Positions 54,490-63,566 of a DNA stretch of 64,000 bases are shown here, piece after piece. The DNA comes from Elioraea rosea (lineage in GTDB: Bacteria > Pseudomonadota > Alphaproteobacteria > Acetobacterales > Acetobacteraceae): contig NZ_VFAC01000020.1 in the NCBI RefSeq assembly GCF_007644105.1, forward strand, positions 1 to 64,000, written 5' to 3'. The position numbers and the translations under genes are program-made. How positions within the stretch are numbered: the stretch's first letter is position 1; every line of letters starts with the position of its first letter. The notes under the pieces are model-generated. The model was not told the origin of the DNA, searched no databases, and was given only the letters and a program-made list of their open reading frames with translations.

Positions 54490-54921
54490 ATGGACGCTCG
54501 CGAGGCCCTGATGACGGGCACGACAAGCGACGGCAAGCTGGTGCGGAGGCCGCTCTCGCCGCACCTGCAGGTCTACAAGCTACCGCTCACCGCCATCACG
54601 TCGATCAGCCACAGGATCACGGGCGTCGCGCTCGCGATCGGCACGGGGCTGCTCGTCTCGTGGTTGATGGCGGCCGCCGCGGGGCCCATCGCCTTCGCCG
54701 AGGCGCAGGCCTTCATGGGCTCCTTCCTCGGGCGGCTGATGCTGTTCGGCTGGACGCTCGCGCTCTTCTATCACTTCTGCAACGGCATCCGGCACCTCGC
54801 CTGGGATGCCGGGTACGGGTACGACATGGAGACGGCGACGCGCACCGGCTGGCTCACCATCGGCGGCGCCGTCGGGCTGACGCTGTTCGCCTGGATCCTC
54901 GGCTACGCGCTGCTGGGCTGA
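54490..54921 (+). CDS. sdhC: Succinate dehydrogenase cytochrome b556 subunit
   Basis: A 143-residue membrane anchor. RPLSPHLQVYKLP is the SdhC N-terminal signature, SISHRITGVALAIG and the third segment HFCNGIRHLAWD (heme-ligand His region) follow, and three hydrophobic helices fit the family. It anchors SdhAB and binds heme b and ubiquinone. ATG 54490 is preferred because GAGGGG lies seven bases upstream; ATG 54484 would leave only one base. Confidence 0.93.
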   Translation: MDAREALMTGTTSDGKLVRRPLSPHLQVYKLPLTAITSISHRITGVALAIGTGLLVSWLMAAAAGPIAFAEAQAFMGSFLGRLMLFGWTLALFYHFCNGIRHLAWDAGYGYDMETATRTGWLTIGGAVGLTLFAWILGYALLG

Positions 54922-54932
54922 GGGAGGCGAGG

Positions 54933-55334
54933 ATGGCAGGCACACAGAAACTCACCCGCACCACGCTGCGCTCTGGCCTCGGCCGGGTGCGCGGCCTCGG
55001 CTCGGCGAAGGAGGGCGTGCAGCACTGGTGGGCGCAGCGCGTCACCGCCATCGCGCTCGTGCCGCTGACGCTGTGGTTCGTCGCCTCCGTGATCCTGCTC
55101 GCGGGCGCGGACCACGCGACCGTCTCGGCCTGGATCGCGCGGCCGCTGAACACCGTTCTGCTGATCGCGCTCGTCGCTGCCACGTTCTGGCATGCCGCCC
55201 TGGGCTTGCAGGTCGTGATCGAGGACTACATCCACACGGAGGGCACCAAGCTCGTGGTGCTGCTCGCGGTCAAGGCGCTGCTCGCGCTGGTGGGTCTCGC
55301 CGGCATCGTCGCGGTCCTCCGGGTCGCTCTCTAG
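54933..55334 (+). CDS. sdhD: Succinate dehydrogenase hydrophobic membrane anchor subunit
   Basis: A 133-residue protein with three membrane helices. GLGSAKEGVQHWWAQRVTAIAL and HAALGLQVVIEDYIH are the standard SdhD blocks and include the second heme ligand region. It starts 11 bases after sdhC with GGGAGG as ribosome site. Confidence 0.93.
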   Translation: MAGTQKLTRTTLRSGLGRVRGLGSAKEGVQHWWAQRVTAIALVPLTLWFVASVILLAGADHATVSAWIARPLNTVLLIALVAATFWHAALGLQVVIEDYIHTEGTKLVVLLAVKALLALVGLAGIVAVLRVAL

Positions 55335-55392
55335 CGGCACGGCGGATCGCAGCGCGCGGGCGGGAATTCGAGGAACGAGGACGTAGAACCCC

Positions 55393-57201
55393 ATGAACGC
55401 CATCTCCATGCCGTCGCGCGGCGCCTACCGGGTGGTCGACCATACCTATGACGTGGTGGTGGTCGGCGCGGGCGGGGCGGGGCTTCGCGCGACGCTCGGC
55501 CTCGGCGCTGCGGGGCTCAAGACCGCCTGCATCACCAAGGTGTTCCCGACGCGCAGCCACACCGTCGCCGCGCAGGGCGGGATCGGCGCGGCGCTCGGCA
55601 ACATGGGCGAGGACGACTGGCGCTGGCACATGTACGACACCGTGAAGGGGTCGGACTGGCTCGGTGACCAGGATGCGATCGAGTACATGTGCCGCGAGGC
55701 CATTCCGGCCGTCTACGAGCTCGAGCATTTCGGCGTGCCGTTCAGCCGCACGGAGGATGGGCGCATCTACCAGCGGCCCTTCGGCGGCCACATGAAGGAC
55801 TACGGCAAGGCCCCGGCGATGCGTGCCTGCGCCGCGGCGGACCGTACCGGCCATGCCATCCTGCACACGCTCTACCAGCAGAGCCTCAAGCACGAGGCGG
55901 AGTTCTTCGTCGAGTACTTCGCGCTCGACCTCATCATGGACGAGGACGGCGCCTGCCGCGGCGTCATGGCCTGGAACCTCGAGGACGGCACGATCCACCG
56001 CTTCCGCGCGGCGATGACGGTGCTGGCGACAGGCGGCTACGGCCGGGCCTATTTCTCCTGCACCTCCGCCCATACCTGCACGGGCGACGGCAACGCGATG
56101 GTTCTGCGGGCCGGCCTGCCGCTGCAGGACATGGAGTTCGTCCAGTTCCACCCGACGGGCATCTACGGCGCGGGCTGCCTGATCACCGAGGGCGCGCGCG
56201 GCGAGGGCGGGTACCTGACGAACAGCGAGGGCGAGCGCTTCATGGAGCGCTACGCGCCGACCGCGAAGGACCTCGCGAGCCGCGACGTCGTCTCCCGCTC
56301 GATGACGATCGAGATCCGCGAGGGCCGCGGCTGCGGCCCGCAGAAGGACCACATCCTCCTGCATCTCGAGCATCTGGGCGCCGACCTGCTGGCCGAGCGG
56401 CTTCCGGGCATCAGCGAGACGGCGCGCATCTTCTCCGGCGTCGACGTCACGCGCGAGCCGATCCCCATCCTGCCGACCGTGCACTACAACATGGGCGGCG
56501 TGCCGACGAACTATCGCACCGAGGTGATCACCCACGGGCCGGACGGTGATCGCGTGGTGCCTGGCCTGATGGCGGTGGGCGAGGCCGCCTGCGTGTCGGT
56601 GCACGGCGCGAACCGCCTCGGCACCAACTCGCTTCTCGATCTCGTGGTGTTCGGCCGGGCAGCGGCGCATCGCGCGGCCGAGATCGTCAGGCCTGGCCAG
56701 AGCCAGCCGCCGCTGCCGCCGAAGGCCGGCGAGTCCGCCCTCGAGCGGATGGACCGCATCCGCCATGCCAAGGGCGGGTCGAGCACGGGCGAGATCCGCC
56801 TCGGCATGCAGAAGACCATGCAGAACCATGCCGCCGTGTTCCGCACCTCGGCCAGCCTCGCAGAGGGCGTCGAGCGGATGCGTGGGCACTGGAAGCACAT
56901 GGACGACCTCAGCGTCACCGACCGCTCGCTCATCTGGAACACCGACCTCGTCGAGGCGATGGAGCTCGACAACCTGATGGGCAACGCGATGACCACCGTC
57001 GTCTCGGCCGAGGCGCGCAAGGAGAGCCGCGGCGCGCACGCGCACGAGGACTTCCCCGACCGCGACGACGTCAACTGGATGAAGCACAGCCTCGCCTGGT
57101 GCGGCGCCGACGGGACCGTCCGCCTCGGCTATCGCGGCGTGACGCTGACGACGCTGACCAACGAGGTGCAGTCCTTCCCGCCCAAGGCGCGCGTGTACTG
57201 A
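55393..57201 (+). CDS. sdhA: Succinate dehydrogenase flavoprotein subunit
   Basis: A 602-residue flavoprotein. [13 protein letters not shown] near residue 25 binds [20 protein letters not shown] carries the His that is covalently flavinylated, and HPTGIYGAG and RDVVSRSM (catalytic Arg) complete the succinate site. It oxidises succinate to fumarate in the TCA cycle and respiration. It follows sdhD by 58 bp and precedes sdhB by 30 bp. Confidence 0.97.
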   Translation: MNAISMPSRGAYRVVDHTYDVVVVGAGGAGLRATLGLGAAGLKTACITKVFPTRSHTVAAQGGIGAALGNMGEDDWRWHMYDTVKGSDWLGDQDAIEYMCREAIPAVYELEHFGVPFSRTEDGRIYQRPFGGHMKDYGKAPAMRACAAADRTGHAILHTLYQQSLKHEAEFFVEYFALDLIMDEDGACRGVMAWNLEDGTIHRFRAAMTVLATGGYGRAYFSCTSAHTCTGDGNAMVLRAGLPLQDMEFVQFHPTGIYGAGCLITEGARGEGGYLTNSEGERFMERYAPTAKDLASRDVVSRSMTIEIREGRGCGPQKDHILLHLEHLGADLLAERLPGISETARIFSGVDVTREPIPILPTVHYNMGGVPTNYRTEVITHGPDGDRVVPGLMAVGEAACVSVHGANRLGTNSLLDLVVFGRAAAHRAAEIVRPGQSQPPLPPKAGESALERMDRIRHAKGGSSTGEIRLGMQKTMQNHAAVFRTSASLAEGVERMRGHWKHMDDLSVTDRSLIWNTDLVEAMELDNLMGNAMTTVVSAEARKESRGAHAHEDFPDRDDVNWMKHSLAWCGADGTVRLGYRGVTLTTLTNEVQSFPPKARVY

Positions 57202-57231
57202 GCACGGCGGGAAGCACGGAGAGGACGACAG

Positions 57232-58014
57232 ATGGCGACGTTCACGCTGCCCGCGAACAGCCGCATCGGCGAGGGCCAGACCTTCGAGGCTCCCGCCGGC
57301 GCGACCCGGGTGAAGGAGTTCAAGATCTACCGCTGGAACCCCGATGACGGGCAGAACCCGCGGACCGACACCTACAGGATCGACCTCGATGCGTGCGGGC
57401 CGATGGTTCTCGATGCGCTCATCAAGATCAAGAACGAGGTCGACACGACGCTGACCTTCCGCCGCTCCTGCCGCGAGGGCATCTGCGGCTCCTGCGCGAT
57501 GAACATCGACGGGTCGAACACGCTCGCCTGCCTGAAGCCGATCGACGAGGTCCAGGGCGCGTGCAAGATCACCCCGCTGCCGCACATGCCGGTGGTCAAG
57601 GACCTTGTTCCCGACCTTTCCCAGCCCTACGCCCAGCTTCGCTCGATCGAGCCGTGGCTCAAGTCCGACACGCCCGCCCCGCCCGACGGGGAGCGGCTGC
57701 AGAGCGTCGAGGAGCGGGCGAAGATCGACGGGCTGTGGGAGTGCATCCTTTGCTTCTGCTGCTCCACCTCCTGCCCATCCTACTGGTGGAACGGTGACCG
57801 GTACCTCGGCCCAGCCGTGCTTCTCCAGGCCTATCGCTGGATCGCCGACAGCCGCGATGAGGCGACGGGCGAGCGCCTCGATGCGCTCGAGGACCCCTTC
57901 AAGCTCTACCGCTGCCACACGATCATGAACTGCACCAAGGCCTGCCCAAAGGGGCTGAACCCGGCCCAGGCGATCGGCGAGATCAAGAAACTGATGGTCG
58001 AGCGGCGCGGCTGA
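57232..58014 (+). CDS. sdhB: Succinate dehydrogenase iron-sulfur subunit
   Basis: A 260-residue protein. [15 protein letters not shown] binds the 2Fe-2S cluster; [16 protein letters not shown] and [17 protein letters not shown] bind the 4Fe-4S and 3Fe-4S clusters. It relays electrons from SdhA to ubiquinone in SdhCD. The order C-D-A-B is the usual proteobacterial one. Confidence 0.97.
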   Translation: MATFTLPANSRIGEGQTFEAPAGATRVKEFKIYRWNPDDGQNPRTDTYRIDLDACGPMVLDALIKIKNEVDTTLTFRRSCREGICGSCAMNIDGSNTLACLKPIDEVQGACKITPLPHMPVVKDLVPDLSQPYAQLRSIEPWLKSDTPAPPDGERLQSVEERAKIDGLWECILCFCCSTSCPSYWWNGDRYLGPAVLLQAYRWIADSRDEATGERLDALEDPFKLYRCHTIMNCTKACPKGLNPAQAIGEIKKLMVERRG

Positions 58015-58017
58015 GGC

Positions 58018-58035
58018 CGCGTTCGCCACAACGCG
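58018..58035 (+). terminator. Possible weak hairpin after sdhB
   Basis: CGCGTT (58018-58023) and AACGCG (58030-58035) form a perfect 6-bp stem with a 6-base loop just after the sdhB stop, but no T run follows. Confidence 0.3.
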
Positions 58036-58044
58036 CCGGCGGGA

Positions 58045-58058
58045 TTGACGCACGTCAA
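58045..58058. promoter_or_regulatory. FNR/FixK-type binding site upstream of the fasciclin gene
   Basis: TTGACgcacGTCAA is a full 5-4-5 palindrome matching TTGA-N6-TCAA, the consensus of FnrL/FixK-type regulators. It lies 122 bp upstream of the fasciclin gene and just beyond the sdh operon. Confidence 0.6.
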
Positions 58059-58179
58059 GCACCGGCTTCCGGCGTGCTGGCGCGGCGCCGGCGCAACCGC
58101 GAGACTTCCTTCGCGTTCAGAACGAGCGCAGCCGCCGGCCATGACGAGGCGGCGGCACCAAGAAGGGAGTTCAACGCAC

Positions 58180-58806
58180 ATGCCCGCTCATTCCATTCCC
58201 CGCCGCTTCCTTGCTTTCGGCGGTGGCGCGCTGCTGCTCACCGCATGCGGCACCACCACCACCACGACGCAGCAGGCGGCGGTTCCTGCCGCCCCGGCCC
58301 AGCAGGCCGCGCCATCGACCGTCGGCGTTACGCCGCAGCGCAGCATTGCCACGTTGCTGTCGTCAGATTCCGACCTGAGCCGCTTCACCGACGGGGCGCA
58401 GCGCACCGGCATCTACCAGGCCTTGAACAGCCAAGGCACGTACACCGTGTTCGCGCCAACCAACAACGGCTGGGGCGAAATCCCGGCGCAGATCCGCAAT
58501 GACGTGCTGCCGCCCAACGCTCCGGCCGACCCGATCCGCGGTCGCGGACTGATTGCGGCCCATGTCGTCGAGGGAAGCTATCCGCTCTCCTCGCTCTCCG
58601 GTCGGCGCACCACGCTGACGACGATGAACGGCAACCGCATCATCGTCGACGCGACCAATCCGTCGCGCGTGACCGTCGAGTCCGACGGCGGTGGCGGCTT
58701 CAACGCCGGCGGCGGCTCGATCTGGGGTGCGTCGACGGTGTCGCGCGCGGATCTCGCGGCGACGAACGGCATCGTGCACATCGTCGACAAAGCCGTCCTG
58801 CCCTGA
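58180..58806 (+). CDS. Fasciclin-domain lipoprotein
   Basis: A 208-residue secreted protein. A signal peptide ends in the lipobox LLTAC (Cys23), followed by a Thr- and Ala/Gln-rich linker. The fasciclin (FAS1) domain runs from about residue 60 to the end, with YTVFAPTNNGW (H1 box) and IVHIVDKAVLP (H2 box). FAS1 proteins act in adhesion and in some cases in biofilm. GGGAG precedes the ATG. An FNR-like palindrome is upstream. Confidence 0.88.
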   Translation: MPAHSIPRRFLAFGGGALLLTACGTTTTTTQQAAVPAAPAQQAAPSTVGVTPQRSIATLLSSDSDLSRFTDGAQRTGIYQALNSQGTYTVFAPTNNGWGEIPAQIRNDVLPPNAPADPIRGRGLIAAHVVEGSYPLSSLSGRRTTLTTMNGNRIIVDATNPSRVTVESDGGGGFNAGGGSIWGASTVSRADLAATNGIVHIVDKAVLP

Positions 58807-58809
58807 TCG

Positions 58810-59658
58810 TCAGATCCCGGTCGAGTGGGCGAGGGCGGGGAAGCGCGCGAGCGCTTCCCCGATCTCGTTCGCGGCCGCGCGCAAGGCGGGGAGCCTGGTA
58901 GCCAGCATCTCCTCGTCCCGCGTGCGCATGCTGTCGGCAGAGCAGTTGATCGCGGCGAAGACGCGCCCCGCCGCGTCGCGGATCGGTACCGCGAGCGCGA
59001 GCACGCCGTACTCGATCACGTCGCGCACCAGGGCATGGCCGTTCGCCCGGGTCGCGTCGCACAGCGCCTGCAGCGTCGCGGCATCGGTCGGCGTATTGGC
59101 GGTGAAGGACGGGAAGGGCGCCTGCGCGAGATAGGCCGCCCGCGCCGGATCCGGCAGGTGCGCGAGCAGTACGTGGCCGGTCGAGGCGGCGTGGGCAGGG
59201 AGCCGTGACCCGACGCTCTGGCGAAGCCTGCGCTCGCGCTTCTCCATCGCCGCGTGAGCGAGATAGACGACGTCGTTTCCTTCGAGGACGGTGAGCGAGG
59301 ACGCATCGCCGAAGCGCGCGTTCAGCGCCTGCAATTGCGGCTGCACCAGGTCCTTCAGGTTCATCGACGAGAGATAGGCGGCGCCGAGGCGCAGCACCTT
59401 GCTGCGCAGCACGAAGCGGCGGCGATTCTGCCGCACGTAGCCGAGCGCCTCGAGCGTGAGCAGCGCGCGGCGCGCCGTGGCCGGCGTCAGCCCAGTTCGG
59501 GCGGCGACCTCGGTGAGCGTCAGCTCTGGCGCATCGGTGCCGAAGCATTCGATGACGGCGAGGCCGCGCGCGAGGCCGCCGACGAACTCGCGATCCGCCT
59601 GGCCGCGCGTGTCCGCGGGGCGGCTTGACTCGGCAGGCCTGTCTGGGACATTCTCCAC
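58810..59658 (-). CDS. IclR-family transcriptional regulator (PcaR/PobR type)
   Basis: A 282-residue regulator. The winged helix-turn-helix is at about residues 28-85 (LTEVAARTGLTPATARRALLTLEALGYV), and the IclR effector domain follows, with AASTGHVLLAH and INCSADSMRTRDE. It is divergent from the citryl-CoA-lyase operon, with its operator candidate in the 77-bp gap, so it probably controls that operon and itself in response to an organic-acid effector. Convergent with the fasciclin gene. Confidence 0.9.
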   Translation of the reverse strand: MENVPDRPAESSRPADTRGQADREFVGGLARGLAVIECFGTDAPELTLTEVAARTGLTPATARRALLTLEALGYVRQNRRRFVLRSKVLRLGAAYLSSMNLKDLVQPQLQALNARFGDASSLTVLEGNDVVYLAHAAMEKRERRLRQSVGSRLPAHAASTGHVLLAHLPDPARAAYLAQAPFPSFTANTPTDAATLQALCDATRANGHALVRDVIEYGVLALAVPIRDAAGRVFAAINCSADSMRTRDEEMLATRLPALRAAANEIGEALARFPALAHSTGI

Positions 59659-59661
59659 ATA

Positions 59662-59677
59662 GCGAAATTATTTTCGC
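59662..59677. promoter_or_regulatory. Palindromic operator for the IclR regulator
   Basis: GCGAAAttatTTTCGC has perfect 6-bp arms and an AT-rich centre, like IclR-family operators. It is in the 77-bp divergent gap, just upstream of both genes. Confidence 0.6.
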
Positions 59678-59735
59678 AAAGCAAAAAAATCAAGTCCCGC
59701 GATCACGGTCCGGGGCAGGGGAAACGAGAAGCGCC

Positions 59736-60521
59736 ATGCCACCGCCGCCCTTCACGACGGCCATCAGCGACGTGCATGAGGACCGCATCGTCATCCGCGG
59801 CCATGATCTCTGCGCCGACCTGATCGGCCGGATGGGCTTCACCGAGTTCTTCCTCCTCCTCCTGCTCGGCAAGAGCCCTGACGCGGTGCTCGTGCGTGCG
59901 ACCGATGCCGCGCTGCTCGCGATCGCCGAGCACGGCTTCGTTCCCTCCATTCAGGCGGCGCGGATGACGCTCGCCGGCGCGCCGGAGGCGATCCAGGGCG
60001 CGGTCGCCGCAGGCCTGCTCGGGGCGGGCAGCGTGGTGCTCGGCGCCTCCGAGGTCGCGGGTAGGCTGCTGGCCGAGGTCGCCTCCGACGCGGAGGGCAA
60101 CGACGTCGACACCGCCGCCCGCGAGGCCCTCGCCGCGCTGCGCGCTGCGAAGAAGCCGCTTCCAGGCTTCGGCCACCCCACCCATCGCAAGGGCGATCCG
60201 CGTGCCGCACGCCTCGTCGCGCTCGCGCATGAATGGGGCGTGGCAGGCCGCCATATCGCCGCGCTCGCCGCGCTCGAACGGCATGTCGAGCCTGTCTACG
60301 GTCGCGCCCTGCCGGTGAACGTCTCAGTGGCGATCCCGGCGCTTCTTCTCGATTGCGGCTACCCGGCCGATGCGCTGAAGGGCATTCCGCTGCTCGCCCG
60401 TTGCGCCTCGCTGATTGCGCACATCGCCGAGGAAGGCGGGCGGCGCCTCGGCTTCCGCCTGGCCGACGCCGCGATCGCCGACCTCGCCTATGACGGTCCT
60501 GCCGAGGCCTCCCGCCCGTGA
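59736..60521 (+). CDS. Citryl-CoA lyase / citrate-synthase-like protein
   Basis: A 261-residue protein. It is much shorter than citrate synthase (about 430) and represents only the small plus part of the large domain. GFGHPTHRKGDPRAARL contains the His of the citrate-synthase active site, and a second block is NVSVAIPALLLDCG. Such short homologues cleave citryl-CoA or related acyl-CoA thioesters. It is coupled by 4 bp to a CoA ligase, which would make its substrate. The start is ATG 59736. Confidence 0.8.
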   Translation: MPPPPFTTAISDVHEDRIVIRGHDLCADLIGRMGFTEFFLLLLLGKSPDAVLVRATDAALLAIAEHGFVPSIQAARMTLAGAPEAIQGAVAAGLLGAGSVVLGASEVAGRLLAEVASDAEGNDVDTAAREALAALRAAKKPLPGFGHPTHRKGDPRAARLVALAHEWGVAGRHIAALAALERHVEPVYGRALPVNVSVAIPALLLDCGYPADALKGIPLLARCASLIAHIAEEGGRRLGFRLADAAIADLAYDGPAEASRP

Positions 60522-62152
60522 GCGACCGCCTCGCGCCGCTCGAGGTCATCCGCCGCTTCCGCGCCCATGACTTCACGCTGGCCGACTTCCTCGCCGCGCG
60601 GGTCGAGGCGCGGCCCGAAGACACGTTCCTCGTCTTCGAGGGACGGAGCTGGAGCTACGCCGCATTCGCGCGCGAGGTTGCGCGCCTCGCCGCGTGGCTT
60701 GCCGCGAAAGGCGTGCGCGCGGGTGACCGGATCGGCGTGCTCTCGACGAACCACCCGACGACTGCGGCGCTGCTCTTCGCTACCGCCCGGCTCGGCGCGA
60801 TCATGGTTCCCGCCAACCCCGATTACGGGCCGGCGGAGGCGGGCTACGTGTTCGGCCATGCCGGCATCTCCGGCCTCGTCGCCGGGCCAGGCCAGGTGGC
60901 GGTCGCCGTTGCCGCGATCGGGGGCCTCTCGCCATCGCCATGGGTCGTTTTGAACGAGGAGGCGGAGGGTGCCGCGCTGCCGACGCTCGAGGCCGGGACG
61001 CAGGGCCTCGATGCCGCGGACGTGCCGCCCGCATGCGGCGGGGCGGACGATACGTGCCTGCTCATCTACACCTCCGGCACCACCGGGTTCCCGAAGGGCG
61101 TGATGCATGCGCAGCGGTCGGTCGTGCTGACGGGTGAGGCCTTCGTCGGGCGCATGCATCTCCAGCCGGACGACCGGCTGATGTGCGTGCTGCCGCTCTT
61201 CCACATCAACGCGCTGTTCTACTCGCTCTGCGGCGGCATCGCCTGCGGCGGGTCCGTCGCGCTCGTCCGCCGCTTCTCCGCCTCCGGATTCTGGCGCACC
61301 GCCGCCGAGACGGGCGCGACGGAGGTGAACCTGATGGCCGCGGCGGCGCGCATCCTCATGTTGCGCGACCGGTCAGAGTTCGTTGCTGGACACCGCCTGC
61401 GCAAGGCCTTCATCGCGCCGCTGACGGCCGAGATGCACGCGGCCTTCACCGGGCCGTTCGGCCTCTCCGACATCATCGAATGCTACGGCATGACGGAGAT
61501 CCCCGGCGTGATCGGCAACCCCTTCGCCGGCGAACGGCGCCTTGGCAGCATGGGGATGATCACCCCCCACCCCGATCCTGCCATCGCACGGCCCGAGGCG
61601 CGCATCGTCGACGAGGACTTCCGTGACGCGCCGGCGAATGTTCCCGGCGCGCTCGTCGTCCGCACGCCGACGATCATGCAGGGCTACTGGCACGCGCCGG
61701 AGGCAACGCGCGATGCCTTCCGCGACGGCTGGTTCCTGACCGGCGACATCGCGCGCCGCGACGAGGACGGCTACTTCCACTTCGTCGCGCGGGCCAAGGA
61801 CATCATCCGGCGCCGCGGCGAGAACGTGTCGGGCGCGGAGCTAGACCGGGTCGTCACCTCCCATCCCGCTGTGGCGGAGGCCGCGACCATTGGCGTTCCC
61901 TCCGCGATGGGGGATGAGGACATCCTCGTCGCCATCGTGCCGCGCCCGGGCGCGGCGCCGAGGGCGGAGGAGATCGCCGAGCATGTCCGTGCCCGGCTCG
62001 CCGCCTTCAAGGTGCCGCGCTACGTCGCCTTCGTCGATGCGCTGCCGCAGACGGCGACGCAGCGCATCGAGAAGTACAAGCTGAAGCAGGACCCCACGCT
62101 GCTTGCCCGGGCCGTCGATCTCGAGGCGGCGGCAGCGCGGGCGGAACGATGA
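60518..62152 (+). CDS. AMP-dependent acyl-CoA ligase
   Basis: A 544-residue adenylating enzyme. YTSGTTGFPKGVMHAQ is the ATP-binding core, ECYGMTEIPG motif A5, GWFLTGDIARRDEDGYFHF A8, and VARAKDIIRRRGENVSGAEL the hinge/A10 region. It most resembles carnitine/crotonobetaine-CoA ligase-type enzymes. Substrate is probably an organic acid imported by the TctC-type system encoded next. GTG start at 60518 overlaps the lyase stop by 4 bp (GTGA). Confidence 0.88.
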   Translation: MSDRLAPLEVIRRFRAHDFTLADFLAARVEARPEDTFLVFEGRSWSYAAFAREVARLAAWLAAKGVRAGDRIGVLSTNHPTTAALLFATARLGAIMVPANPDYGPAEAGYVFGHAGISGLVAGPGQVAVAVAAIGGLSPSPWVVLNEEAEGAALPTLEAGTQGLDAADVPPACGGADDTCLLIYTSGTTGFPKGVMHAQRSVVLTGEAFVGRMHLQPDDRLMCVLPLFHINALFYSLCGGIACGGSVALVRRFSASGFWRTAAETGATEVNLMAAAARILMLRDRSEFVAGHRLRKAFIAPLTAEMHAAFTGPFGLSDIIECYGMTEIPGVIGNPFAGERRLGSMGMITPHPDPAIARPEARIVDEDFRDAPANVPGALVVRTPTIMQGYWHAPEATRDAFRDGWFLTGDIARRDEDGYFHFVARAKDIIRRRGENVSGAELDRVVTSHPAVAEAATIGVPSAMGDEDILVAIVPRPGAAPRAEEIAEHVRARLAAFKVPRYVAFVDALPQTATQRIEKYKLKQDPTLLARAVDLEAAAARAER

Positions 62153-62178
62153 CAACCAACAACCGAGGGAACACGTCC

Positions 62179-63153
62179 ATGAAGCGTCGCACACTTCTCG
62201 GCGCGGCCGCCGCGCTGCCGTTCGCCGCCGGCACCGCCCCTGCCCAGGGTTCCTGGCCGAGCGAGCGGCCGATCCGCATCGTCATCACCTATCCGCCAGG
62301 TGGCACGAGCGACTTCGTCGCCCGCACCTTCGCCAACCAGCTCGGCCAGCAGCTTGGTCAGAGCGTGGTGGTGGAAAACCGCTCGGGCGGCGGCGGCGTG
62401 ATCGGCTGGACGAACGTCGTCCGCTCCGCGCCCGACGGCTACACCTTCCTGCTGACCGACAACTCGCTCGCCACCGCGCCGGCGCTCCTGCCCAATCTCG
62501 GCTTCGACATCAATGCCGACCTGACCCCCGTGTCGCTGCTCGTCGACTATCCCTGCATCGTCGTCGTCGGGCCGGAGGTGCAGGCGAGCACGATGGGCGA
62601 GTTCGTCGCGCTCGCGAAGTCGCGCCAGAACGACCAGCTCTTCTACGGCTCGATGGGCAACGGCTCCTCGCCGCATCTCTATGCCGAGCTGCTGCAGGAC
62701 CAGTCGGGCATGAAGATGACGCACGTGCCCTATCGCGGCATGGGCCCGGCCTTCACCGACCTGCTCGCCGGCCGCGTCGCGCTTCTGATTGCAGCACCGG
62801 CGACGGTGATGGCGGCGATCAAGGCGGGCCGGGTGAAGGCGCTCGCCATCGGCACGCCGGGAGAGCGCATCCCCGCATTGCCTGACGTGCCGACGCTGAA
62901 GGAGCTCGGCTTCGATTTCACCTACAGCTTCTGGTACGGGCTGCTCGCCCCGAAGGGCCTGCCGCAGCCGATCGCCGCGCGCATGCAGGCCGAGGTGAAG
63001 AAGGCCTTCGAGGTGCCCGAGTTCCGCAACCGCTTCGTCGAGCAGGGGGGCGTGCCCGTTGCCGGAGACGGCGAGGCACTCGCGAAGGTGATGCGCACCG
63101 ACTACACGGTCTGGGGCGGCATGATCCGCGAGCGGAACATCAAGCCCGATTGA
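62179..63153 (+). CDS. Tripartite tricarboxylate transporter substrate-binding protein (Bug/TctC family)
   Basis: A 324-residue periplasmic binding protein. The signal peptide (RRTLLGAAAALPFAAGTAPAQG) contains twin Arg. The Bug family motifs are present: YPPGGTSDFVAR, ENRSGGGGVIGW, and PDGYTFLLT. It would deliver a carboxylate to TctAB, which are not in the window. ATG 62179 has GAGGGAAC about eleven bases upstream; the in-frame ATG 62149 overlaps the ligase stop by 4 bp and is the alternative. Confidence 0.88.
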   Translation: MKRRTLLGAAAALPFAAGTAPAQGSWPSERPIRIVITYPPGGTSDFVARTFANQLGQQLGQSVVVENRSGGGGVIGWTNVVRSAPDGYTFLLTDNSLATAPALLPNLGFDINADLTPVSLLVDYPCIVVVGPEVQASTMGEFVALAKSRQNDQLFYGSMGNGSSPHLYAELLQDQSGMKMTHVPYRGMGPAFTDLLAGRVALLIAAPATVMAAIKAGRVKALAIGTPGERIPALPDVPTLKELGFDFTYSFWYGLLAPKGLPQPIAARMQAEVKKAFEVPEFRNRFVEQGGVPVAGDGEALAKVMRTDYTVWGGMIRERNIKPD

Positions 63154-63197
63154 CCGCCCTCTGACCGCCGCGTGAGTGGCGGCTCCATGCTCGCCGC

Positions 63198-63226
63198 TTG
63201 ACTTCCCGGGCGACCGGGCTGATAGT
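63198..63226 (+). promoter_or_regulatory. Strong promoter giving a leaderless ArsR transcript
   Basis: TTGACT (63198-63203) and GATAGT (63221-63226) are separated by 17 bp. The transcription start would fall at about 63233, one base before the ArsR start codon at 63234, so the mRNA would have no leader. Confidence 0.55.
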
Positions 63227-63248
63227 TAACCTCATGGTTAACCATCAG
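63219..63248. promoter_or_regulatory. 30-bp palindromic operator overlapping promoter and start codon
   Basis: Arms CTGAT and ATCAG enclose two GTTAAC half-sites (63225-63230 and 63237-63242). Only a few positions break the symmetry. It overlaps the -10 element and the first codons of the ArsR gene. The ArsR protein most likely binds it to repress itself and the downstream gene. Confidence 0.65.
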
Positions 63249-63566
63249 CCCGGCTCGCTCGATGCCGTTTTCGCGGCCCTGTCGGACCCGACACGGCGTG
63301 CCCTGCTCGAGCGCCTGACGGGGGAGGACGAGCTCTCGGTCTCCGCCCTCGCCACGCCTCTGCCGATGTCGCTTCCCGCGGTGATGAAGCATCTCGACGT
63401 GCTCGAACAGGCCGGGCTCGTGGCGCGCCGGAAGGTCGGACGCACGGTGCGGTGCCGCATCGAGGCCGCGCCGATGGAAACCGCGATGGAGTGGCTGGCC
63501 CGCTACGAGCGCTTCTGGACCGAAAGTCTCGACCGCCTTGCCACGCTCGTGGAGCGTGACGAATGA
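63234..63566 (+). CDS. ArsR-family winged-helix repressor
   Basis: A 110-residue dimeric HTH regulator: FAALSDPTRRALLERLTGEDELSVSALA is the ArsR N-terminal half, LPAVMKHLDVLEQAGLVARRK the recognition helix and wing. There is no cysteine metal site, so it likely does not sense metals. It is coupled to an SRPBCC gene, a common pair in Proteobacteria. Its start codon lies inside the predicted operator. Confidence 0.9.
   Translation: MVNHQPGSLDAVFAALSDPTRRALLERLTGEDELSVSALATPLPMSLPAVMKHLDVLEQAGLVARRKVGRTVRCRIEAAPMETAMEWLARYERFWTESLDRLATLVERDE

Noticed and set aside
54338-54526. Minus-strand frame of 62 codons before sdhC, resembling the end of an amidohydrolase
   Set aside because: It overlaps the sdhC start, has no motif and no ribosome site; similarity was only an impression.
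55270-58062. 930-codon minus-strand frame opposite sdhA/sdhB
   Set aside because: It is antisense to two well-supported genes, and its product has no domains; long antisense frames are expected at this GC content.
63225-63242. GTTAAC pair before the ArsR gene as a CtrA site
   Set aside because: The two TTAAC half-sites are seven bases apart, not five, and the wider palindrome fits an ArsR operator better.
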